A stretch of 6,842 nucleotides of DNA from an uncultured Lachnospiraceae bacterium (lineage in GTDB: Bacteria; Bacillota; Clostridia; Lachnospirales; Lachnospiraceae), in contig CAJUEI010000199.1 in assembly GCA_910585255.1 (NCBI GenBank), forward strand, positions 1-6,842, given 5' to 3'. A model generated the notes under the pieces. It made no database searches, was not told the DNA's origin, and saw only the letters and a program-made list of their open reading frames with translations. Of this stretch, positions 1-4,707 are shown piece after piece. Position numbers and translations under genes: made by a program. Numbering within the stretch: the stretch's first letter is position 1; each line of letters starts with the position of its first letter.

Positions 1-71
1 GAATTTGTTGTGATGCCTAACATTCTGTTGGCGTTCATAGCTGTAAGATTGTGTTGTACTAACATACTCAT
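1..71 (-). CDS. Flagellin, N-terminal 23 codons only (cut by window edge)
   Basis: Translating the minus strand from the ATG at 71 gives a peptide containing VQHNLTAMNANRMLG, the highly conserved start of bacterial flagellins, which forms part of the D0 helix packing the filament core. Flagellin is exported by the flagellar type III apparatus and polymerises into the filament. Only 23 codons are visible, and the rest of the gene lies left of the window. A Shine-Dalgarno GGAGG (81-85) sits 9 nt before the ATG at 71; a second in-frame ATG at 65 would be 15 nt away, so 71 is preferred. The gene follows csrA on the same strand but has a long leader and a candidate flagellar promoter of its own. 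Recognition as flagellin is confident; the paralogue (hag, flaA, fliC) cannot be decided. Confidence 0.9.
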   Translation of the reverse strand, partial: MSMLVQHNLTAMNANRMLGITTN

Positions 72-240
72 AATATTTTACCTCCATGTTTTTCCGGTGC
101 AAATCCGTTTGCATCCGTCTTTTTATTTTCTATTTTTATCATTTATAATAAAACATCCAAGCCCCGCCAAAGTTTGGTACTCATCCTGCGCAGTTTAACT
201 TTCCCTTTTGGCTGGTACTCTTCTGTCTATTACCAAAACC
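72..240 (-). promoter_or_regulatory. Flagellin mRNA leader with a cluster of GGA (CsrA-type) sites
   Basis: If transcription starts just after the sigma-28-like element at 246-253, the flagellin mRNA has a leader of about 170 nt. On the minus strand it holds seven GGA triplets, at plus positions 83-85, 93-95, 104-106, 114-116, 156-158, 184-186 and 202-204. One has the GGAUGU form (153-158). The one at 83-85 is the Shine-Dalgarno itself, in the context ACATGGAGGT (80-89), close to the CsrA consensus ACARGGAUGU. In Bacillus subtilis CsrA represses hag translation through two such sites, one over the Shine-Dalgarno. The same role here is inferred. Confidence 0.6.
98..113 (-). promoter_or_regulatory. 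Hairpin presenting GGA in its loop (predicted CsrA-binding site)
   Basis: The minus strand reads TGCAAA, CGGA, TTTGCA: a perfect 6-bp stem with the tetraloop CGGA, ending 12 nt before the GGAGG of the flagellin gene. GGA exposed in the loop of a short hairpin is the classical high-affinity CsrA/RsmA site. One CsrA dimer could bridge this loop and the GGA in the Shine-Dalgarno. No T-run follows, so it is not a terminator. Confidence 0.65.
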
Positions 241-245
241 CAAAT

Positions 246-273
246 CTATCGGAAACAGTAAACAAATAAAATA
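246..273 (-). promoter_or_regulatory. Candidate sigma-28 (SigD/FliA) promoter of flagellin
   Basis: The minus strand carries TCCGATAG at 253-246, close to the flagellar sigma consensus GCCGATAA/T. The matching -35 position (270-273) reads TATT with a 16-bp spacer, only 2 of 4 against TAAA, so the -35 is weak. Support comes from location upstream of flagellin and from sharing GTTTCCGATA with the better promoter at 1523-1550. The DNA between here and the csrA stop (254-411) is A-rich on the minus strand and shows no convincing terminator, so read-through from csrA into flagellin is possible. Confidence 0.45.
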
Positions 274-411
274 GGATCTTCTTTCTTTTTAATTTTGCTT
301 TCTTTTTCTACTGCTTCTTTGCCCTTTTATTTTTTTACGTTTTCTCGATATCTGTCTTTACTGCTGTCTTTGTTTTTTTTATTTTTTCTTTTCTCTGACT
401 GCTGTTTTATT

Positions 412-675
412 CTACTTCTTTTTCTTACCTGTCTTCTGTAAGGTCTTTTTTACATACCTCTCTGGATGTTCCACTTCCCTGTAATACTTTGGTAGCTTCT
501 CTTTTTCTTCCGGATCGGTAATTCTCTTTTCAATCGCCTTACTTCTGGCAATATTAATATCCTTTGGTGCATCGATCATAATTCTGGTATTATTGGCAGT
601 TCCTCCCAAAAACACGATCTTAATCTGATCACCAATCATCAGGTATTCTTCCGCACTTACCGTCAGTCGCAACAT
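412..675 (-). CDS. csrA: CsrA-family RNA-binding translational regulator, divergent
   Basis: This 87-residue protein keeps the CsrA fold signature: MLRLT at the start, LMIGD at 12-16, and RIMIDAPKDINIAR at 31-44, with Arg44 at the residue that contacts RNA in E. coli CsrA. CsrA dimers bind GGA in mRNA leaders and block translation. In flagellated Firmicutes the main target is flagellin, with FliW as protein antagonist; no fliW is visible here. The flagellin gene directly downstream carries suitable sites. The start at 675 was chosen because AGGGAGG lies 7 nt upstream and because the family begins with ML at this point. An in-frame ATG at 726 would add 17 unrelated residues. Oddities: residues 6-7 are Val-Ser instead of the RNA-binding Arg-Arg/Lys, and a Lys-rich tail makes it longer than the usual 60-75 residues. 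It may be a second, specialised paralogue. Only a weak promoter (TATAAG at 745-740) is visible in its own leader. Confidence 0.88.
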   Translation of the reverse strand: MLRLTVSAEEYLMIGDQIKIVFLGGTANNTRIMIDAPKDINIARSKAIEKRITDPEEKEKLPKYYREVEHPERYVKKTLQKTGKKKK

Positions 676-681
676 ATTCTT

Positions 682-693
682 ACCTCCCTGTAA
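682..693 (-). promoter_or_regulatory. csrA Shine-Dalgarno embedded in a near-consensus CsrA site
   Basis: The minus strand reads TTACAGGGAGGT immediately before the csrA start. Against the selected CsrA consensus RUACARGGAUGU it matches 10 of 12 positions, and the GGGAGG is also the ribosome binding site. This suggests that CsrA can repress its own translation, as known for csrA in other bacteria. No hairpin is obvious around it. Confidence 0.5.
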
Positions 694-760
694 TTTTTTA
701 ATTTTTTTCTGCTGCCTTGCATACAATAGCGATTTTTCGCTTATACTACAAAGGAAAACA

Positions 761-791
761 AACGTAACTGAACCTTAACTTGTGTTACATT
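761..791. repeat. Left recombination site of the invertible segment
   Basis: The site reads as arm AACGTAACTG (761-770), core AACCTTAACTT (771-781) and arm GTGTTACATT (782-791). The 21 bp at 771-791 are the exact reverse complement of 1567-1587. The outer arm is a 7/10 match to the reverse complement of the inner arm. Two inverted arms around an 11-bp asymmetric core is the usual design of a tyrosine recombinase crossover site. It lies 85 bp upstream of the csrA start codon. Confidence 0.85.
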
Positions 792-794
792 TTT

Positions 795-823
795 TATGCC
801 TATAAGAGTTTCTATGCCTATAA
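795..823. repeat. Two 11-bp direct repeats beside the left recombination site
   Basis: TATGCCTATAA occurs at 795-805 and again at 813-823, an 18-bp period. The second copy covers the stop codon of the recombinase gene (818-820). It could be an accessory binding site for the recombinase or a small tandem duplication. No hairpin or T-run is present, so it does not separate the recombinase transcript from csrA. Confidence 0.5.
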
Positions 824-1423
824 CATAATGTTTTGGAAAACCAGATCCTGCTCATCTTGATCGATTCCAAGATAGCACTTTGTAACTTGATAAGAAGAAT
901 GATGATAGATATGCATAAGTAATGCCGGAGAAGTTCCCTGTTTCCAAGCATGATAACCAAATGTCTTCCGCAGAGAGTGGCAGCTGATCGTTCCTTCCAG
1001 ATCACAATACTTCGCTGCCTCTTTAATAATCCGAAAAGCTTGTACCCGTGTAATAGGAAGATTTTCTCCCTTTTGCCCTGTAAAAATAAAATCCTCTGCC
1101 TGCGGCTGTTCCTTTTGTTCTAATAAAGATTGATAATAAGCGTGAAGAGCATCTTTTATATTTTGGTTAATAAAAATACAAGCATCCTTTCCTGTCTTCT
1201 TCTCCTTAATATAAATATGCATCTTGATCTGCCCTTTTCCTGCACCAGTACCTAATTCATAGACATCTCCCCATTTAAGGGAAAGTATATCCGATATCCG
1301 CAAAGCGGTATTTAAACCAGTAATAATTAAAAGATAATTCCTTGGATGTGGGTGAACTGTCTTATAATATGCCTTTATTTTCTGCAAGTCCTCTGTAGAT
1401 TTAATTGGTTGCGCTGTGTTCAT
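818..1423 (-). CDS. FimB/FimE-type tyrosine recombinase (DNA invertase)
   Basis: This 201-residue protein consists of the catalytic domain of tyrosine recombinases with only a short N-terminus, the size of E. coli FimB and FimE, which invert a promoter. All catalytic positions are visible: Arg42 in ALRISDIL, a beta-hairpin Lys in EKKTGK (about 76), His149 and Arg152 in CHSLRKTF, His175 in YHHSS, and the nucleophile Tyr184 in TKCYLG. It should therefore be active. The gene is enclosed by inverted crossover sites and is the only gene between them, so it most likely inverts its own segment. The start at 1423 has AAGGAG 11 nt upstream, a rather long spacing. In this orientation it reads toward csrA with no visible terminator between. 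A XerC-like integrase is less likely because the N-terminal core-binding domain is missing. Confidence 0.92.
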   Translation of the reverse strand: MNTAQPIKSTEDLQKIKAYYKTVHPHPRNYLLIITGLNTALRISDILSLKWGDVYELGTGAGKGQIKMHIYIKEKKTGKDACIFINQNIKDALHAYYQSLLEQKEQPQAEDFIFTGQKGENLPITRVQAFRIIKEAAKYCDLEGTISCHSLRKTFGYHAWKQGTSPALLMHIYHHSSYQVTKCYLGIDQDEQDLVFQNIML

Positions 1424-1509
1424 AATAAATAAAACTCCTTTCTCTTAAGAAATTAAGAATGAAAAGGCAAAAGCAGAATAAAACGAAGAAAAAATGAAAA
1501 ATAAAAAAA

Positions 1510-1538
1510 ATAAAAAATACTCTAAAGTAATTTGCCAA
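1510..1538 (-). promoter_or_regulatory. Candidate housekeeping promoter of the recombinase gene
   Basis: The minus strand has TTGGCA (1538-1533), a 17-bp spacer and TTTTAT (1515-1510): 5/6 and 4/6 matches to the sigma-A consensus. It lies inside the invertible segment and would travel with the gene. It overlaps the opposite-strand sigma-28-like promoter at 1523-1550, so the two could interfere with each other. The region is very AT-rich, so chance matches are likely. Confidence 0.35.
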
Positions 1539-1550
1539 AGTTTCCGATAA
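1523..1550 (+). promoter_or_regulatory. Sigma-28 (SigD/FliA) type promoter pointing out of the invertible segment
   Basis: The plus strand reads TAAAGT (1523-1528) and TCCGATAA (1543-1550), with 16 bp between TAAA and the -10. The -35 is perfect and the -10 matches GCCGATAA at 7 of 8 positions. Transcription would begin near 1557, just before the right recombination site, and run rightward away from csrA in the orientation shown. After inversion it would face csrA and start roughly 115-120 nt before its ATG. It shares GTTTCCGATA with the candidate flagellin promoter. Confidence 0.6.
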
Positions 1551-1566
1551 AAGAAGTGTAAACAAG

Positions 1567-1597
1567 AATGTAACACAAGTTAAGGTTGTGTTACATT
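1567..1597. repeat. Right recombination site of the invertible segment
   Basis: The site reads as arm AATGTAACAC (1567-1576), core AAGTTAAGGTT (1577-1587) and arm GTGTTACATT (1588-1597). The arms are perfect inverted repeats of one another. The core is the reverse complement of the core at 771-781, and the perfect match to the left site covers 1567-1587. Beyond the outer arm the sequence (T-run then ATGC) resembles the inner flank of the left site, with one T more. Confidence 0.88.
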
Positions 1598-1841
1598 TTT
1601 TTATGCATACAGACACCCAAAGGAACGATGTCAGCAGAGCTGACAAACACTCAATACAGCCAGGAAAAATAACCTTTCCTACTCAATTTACAAATTTTTC
1701 CATCTCATTTCTGCTTTTGATCAAACCAACACAGCTTATTCACTCACCCACTGACTTTCCCAAATAAACCCGTCTCACTCCCATCCAATCCCTACTTTTC
1801 TAATTCCATTTCCCCCTATCTTACCGTCCCATTTTCTGCAC
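1598..1841. other. Non-coding stretch between the switch and the SDR terminator
   Basis: No credible gene is seen here on either strand. A perfect 7-bp dyad TGTCAGC/GCTGACA with a 3-nt loop occupies 1629-1645, and a weaker AGGAAA/TTTCCT dyad lies nearby (about 1664-1682); neither is followed by a T-run. In the orientation shown, the promoter at 1523-1550 would transcribe this stretch rightward as a short RNA ending at the hairpin 1850-1885. Confidence 0.5.
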
Positions 1842-1885
1842 AAAAAAAAGGCGTTTAACCCGTTGGCAATAACGAGTTAAACGCC
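1842..1885 (-). terminator. Strong intrinsic terminator of the SDR gene, possibly bidirectional
   Basis: On the minus strand a 15-bp stem (1885-1871 with 1864-1850, one G-U pair) and a 6-nt loop are followed directly by eight T residues (1849-1842). It lies 71 bp after the SDR stop codon. Read on the plus strand the hairpin has one C-A mismatch and a weaker tail (AATTTTCTT), so it may also stop rightward transcription leaving the invertible segment. It should insulate the switch from SDR transcription. Confidence 0.9.
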
Positions 1886-1956
1886 AATTTTCTTAAAAAT
1901 AATATTCAAAAAACCTTAAACTATTCCCTGTCAAGTCCAATCGACCCAACCATTCT

Positions 1957-2715
1957 TTAATTACAGCTTACTCCCCCATCCACTACAAACGTAGCTCCAT
2001 TCATAAATGAAGACTCTTCTCCAGCTAAAAACAGTACTGCAGATGCAATATCCTTTGGCTTTCCCTGAGGGATGGTTCTATCCAGTCCAGCCATAATACG
2101 TCCCATTCCCATCTGGCTTACCTGCTGTCCATTCATCACTTCTGTCTCTACCCCGCCAGGACAAATCACATTGCAGCGAATCTTCTTCTCTACATACATA
2201 TAAGCCGTATTCTTTGTCAAACCAACCAAAGCATGTTTCGAAGCCGTATAAGCTGCACCGGCACGGCAGCCGCAGATTCCTCCAATTGAAGCGATATTGA
2301 TAATATTTCCGCCAGTTTCCTGTTTCTCCATCACCTGAACTGCTTTCCGCATCGCATACATCGGTCCGGTAAGATTCACTGCCATAATCTTCTCCCAAAG
2401 CTCATTGCTCACCTCACCAACGGTCTTAAACTCATCCAATACACCGGCATTATTTACCAATACATCCAGTTTTTTGCACTCCTTTAAAGCAAACTCAATC
2501 ATCCCCTCATTGACTTCCTGAGAAGAGATATCTCCGGCATATGGAAGAATCTTCCCGGCAAATCCCTCTGCACACTTTGCCAATTCCTCTAACCGCTCTG
2601 CTCTGCGGGCAACTGCAATCACAACTGCACCTTCCTTTGCAAACTCCAATGCAATCTCATACCCCATACCGGAACTTGACCCTGTAACCACCACAGATTT
2701 TCCCTCAAACCTCAT
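1957..2715 (-). CDS. Classical short-chain dehydrogenase/reductase (SDR)
   Basis: The 252-residue protein has normal length and all marks of a classical SDR. The nucleotide-binding TGSSSGMG lies at 11-18, Asp62 in GDIS, and NNAG at 88-91. The catalytic set is Asn114, Ser143, Tyr156 and Lys160 (YTASK), followed by CPGG at 185-188 and a C-terminal VVDGG. It should be a soluble NAD(P)H-dependent oxidoreductase acting on a carbonyl or alcohol. Arg37-Arg38 after the second beta-strand, with no acidic residue there, favour NADP(H). The closest family style is 3-oxoacyl-ACP reductase/FabG-like or glucose-dehydrogenase-like, but the substrate cannot be told, and no fatty-acid or sugar genes are nearby. 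AGGAG lies 10 nt before the ATG. It appears to be a single-gene unit with its own promoter and a strong terminator. Confidence 0.93.
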   Translation of the reverse strand: MRFEGKSVVVTGSSSGMGYEIALEFAKEGAVVIAVARRAERLEELAKCAEGFAGKILPYAGDISSQEVNEGMIEFALKECKKLDVLVNNAGVLDEFKTVGEVSNELWEKIMAVNLTGPMYAMRKAVQVMEKQETGGNIINIASIGGICGCRAGAAYTASKHALVGLTKNTAYMYVEKKIRCNVICPGGVETEVMNGQQVSQMGMGRIMAGLDRTIPQGKPKDIASAVLFLAGEESSFMNGATFVVDGGVSCN

Positions 2716-2746
2716 TTTACAAATTCTCCTGTTATCTTTTTAATAA

Positions 2747-2755
2747 AGTATACCA
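2747..2755 (-). promoter_or_regulatory. Extended -10 promoter of the SDR gene
   Basis: The minus strand reads TGGTATACT, an extended -10 (TG-N-TATACT, 5/6 to TATAAT), about 30 bp before the ATG. No good -35 is seen at 17 bp, which fits extended -10 promoters. No clear terminator separates it from the ABC gene that ends at 2821, so some read-through is possible. Confidence 0.6.
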
Positions 2756-2820
2756 TATTTTCTGCAAAACTAAACAAAAGCTTTAAAACTTCCAAGCAAC
2801 TTTCTTTTTATCCCCGCCTT

Positions 2821-4608
2821 CTATAAAGCCAAAAAACCATACTGTGCCATATAAAGCCGATAATATTCTCCCTTTTCCCTTAAAAGCTGTGAATGATTCC
2901 CTCTCTCTACAATCTGTCCTCCATCCACATATAAAATGCAATCTGCCGCCTGTATAGTCGAAAGCCGATGTGCAATAATAAAAGAAGTCCTGCCCTTCAA
3001 AAGCTCCGCCAATCCCTTCTGCAGCACAATCTCCGTTTCTGTGTCAATACTAGAAGTAGCCTCATCTAAAATCAAAATCTTTGGATTGGCAAGCAGAGCA
3101 CGGGCAAAAGAAATCAACTGTCTCTGCCCCTGAGAAAGTCGGCTCCCCCGCTCATTTACCTGTGTCTGATACCCGTTCTCCATCTGCATAATAAACGAAT
3201 GGGCACAAACCGTCTTTGCCGCCTTTATCACCTCTTCATCCGTAGCCTCCCGATTTCCATAGCGAATATTTTCCATAATCGTCCCGGAAAAAATAAAACT
3301 GTCCTGCATCATCACCCCCATCTGTTTCCGAAGAGAATCCATCGTCACTGTACTAATATCAATCCCATCAATCAAAATCTGTCCTGAGTCCAGATTGTAA
3401 AACCGACTGATTAAATTAATAATCGTAGTCTTCCCTGCTCCGGTAGGTCCGACAATCGCATACGTCTCCCCTGCCTTTACATGAAAACTCACCCGATCTA
3501 ACCGCTTAATCCCGTCCTCATAGGAAAATTCTACTTCCCGAAATTCCACATCCCCGCAAATCGAGGGCATCTCCTTCGCTCCGGGCATATCCGTCACCAG
3601 TACAGGTTCATCAATCGTCTCAAAGATCCGCTCCAAATAGGAAATTGAAGTCAGCAAAGAATTATAAAACCCCGCCAGTGTAGTAATCGGCTGCCAAAAC
3701 CGGCTGATATACCCGGTAAATGCAATTAATACACCAGGCGTAACCGAAGCATCCCCACCCATCATCCAATAAATCCCAAACACATAGATAAAAGAAGTTG
3801 TCACTACGGAAATGGTATCCACAATAGGAGACAGCATCAGATTATACTTTACCGCATTCATCCAAGCCGTCCGATACTCTCCGCTTAAACGATTAAAAAT
3901 CGTAGTATTTCTCTCTTCCCGAACAAACGACTGTGTTACCCGAATCCCATTTAAACTCTCCGCAATATAAGCATTTAAATTAGACTGTTTATTACTTTCA
4001 ATCTGCCAAGCCCTCCGCTGTTTCCGCTTAACCGTCCAGATTACAGCTCCCAGCACAGGAATTCCGCAAAAACAAAGCAAAGCAAGCCGTACATTTAACC
4101 GAACCATAAAAAACACAATAAAAACCAAACTCATCAAATCCGTAATCGTATTGACAATCCCATTTGACAAAAGATCACTTAAATGATTGACATAATTCAC
4201 CACCCGAACTTGAATTTTCCCATGAGGTCGGCTGTCATAATAAGAAAATGGCAGCTTCTGCAGATGTATAAACAAATCCTTTCTCAACGCATAGATAACA
4301 TCTTGCCCAACCGAACTGGTCAGCAAAATCTTTGCCTTTAAACTTCCCGCAATCACCAAAGCAATAACAAGCGTCCCCACTCCGGTTAGTACAATCGCCT
4401 GCCGATCCTGACTTGGTATGTAATCGTCCATAATATCTTTCAAAAAAATCGGAATCAGCATAGAAAGTGCACTAGACATCAGCATAATCAAAATAGCCGC
4501 TGCCATTTTCCTCTTATAAGGCTTAATATACTGAGCTAACCTCTTTAACTGTCCCAAATCAAACCCACTCTCTAACTCCTCGTCCACTTCAATCTTATTC
4601 CGTGCCAT
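2821..4608 (-). CDS. ABC exporter half-transporter, downstream subunit with catalytic Glu
   Basis: This 595-residue protein has the layout of a type IV ABC exporter: six membrane segments (about 35-57, 71-90, 149-169, 173-191, 260-282, 289-311) followed by a nucleotide-binding domain. It has Walker A GPTGAGKTT (387-395), Q-loop Gln435, Walker B ILILD ending at 515 with catalytic Glu516, and H-loop His547. The signature is LSQGQ (491-495) instead of LSGGQ. It pairs with the product of the upstream gene into a heterodimer such as BmrCD, LmrCD or TM287/288, exporters of drugs or lipophilic compounds; the substrate here is unknown. The start is ATG 4608, with a G-rich GGGGGAA 7 nt upstream; GTG at 4611 is possible. 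It lies 99 nt after the partner with no terminator between, so the two are probably co-transcribed. Confidence 0.93.
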   Translation of the reverse strand: MARNKIEVDEELESGFDLGQLKRLAQYIKPYKRKMAAAILIMLMSSALSMLIPIFLKDIMDDYIPSQDRQAIVLTGVGTLVIALVIAGSLKAKILLTSSVGQDVIYALRKDLFIHLQKLPFSYYDSRPHGKIQVRVVNYVNHLSDLLSNGIVNTITDLMSLVFIVFFMVRLNVRLALLCFCGIPVLGAVIWTVKRKQRRAWQIESNKQSNLNAYIAESLNGIRVTQSFVREERNTTIFNRLSGEYRTAWMNAVKYNLMLSPIVDTISVVTTSFIYVFGIYWMMGGDASVTPGVLIAFTGYISRFWQPITTLAGFYNSLLTSISYLERIFETIDEPVLVTDMPGAKEMPSICGDVEFREVEFSYEDGIKRLDRVSFHVKAGETYAIVGPTGAGKTTIINLISRFYNLDSGQILIDGIDISTVTMDSLRKQMGVMMQDSFIFSGTIMENIRYGNREATDEEVIKAAKTVCAHSFIMQMENGYQTQVNERGSRLSQGQRQLISFARALLANPKILILDEATSSIDTETEIVLQKGLAELLKGRTSFIIAHRLSTIQAADCILYVDGGQIVERGNHSQLLREKGEYYRLYMAQYGFLAL

Positions 4609-4707
4609 CACAATTCCCCCATTCCTTCTCCTCTGCTCTTATGCACAACAACTCTCTCTTTTCTATTCCATACTCTGCACCATCTATTTCTTATACTTTC
4701 TCTATTT

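Larger units (their letters stand above)
761..1597. mobile_element. Predicted self-inverting DNA segment (phase-variation switch)
   Basis: A recombinase gene and its upstream region are enclosed by two sites with identical 11-bp cores in opposite orientation (771-781 and 1577-1587). Recombination between inverted sites flips the enclosed DNA, here about 0.8 kb, rather than excising it. The segment has no transposase, no attachment-site duplication of an integrating element and no cargo apart from the recombinase, so a switch fits better than a transposon remnant. It sits directly upstream of csrA and contains an outward-pointing flagellar-type promoter at one end. Inversion is inferred from the layout; no second orientation is visible in this sequence. 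Confidence 0.75.

Noticed and set aside
10..198. Plus-strand open frame of 62 codons
   Set aside because: It lies antisense to the flagellin start and leader, has no ribosome site and resembles no known family.
676..726. N-terminal extension of csrA from an ATG at 726
   Set aside because: The 17 added residues are the translated ribosome site and leader. The family begins at ML, and the strong AGGGAGG serves the ATG at 675.
728..741. AGCGA/TCGCT hairpin with a 4-nt loop upstream of csrA
   Set aside because: The 5-bp stem has no T-run on the minus strand after it and overlaps the weak -10 candidate, so neither terminator nor attenuator can be supported.
775..1005. Minus-strand frame of 76 codons
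   Set aside because: It is a shadow frame inside the recombinase gene without family features.
1401..1646. Minus-strand frame of 81 codons rich in Phe and Leu
   Set aside because: It is a translation of the T-rich upstream region and crosses the right recombination site. The hydrophobic look comes from base composition and there is no ribosome site.
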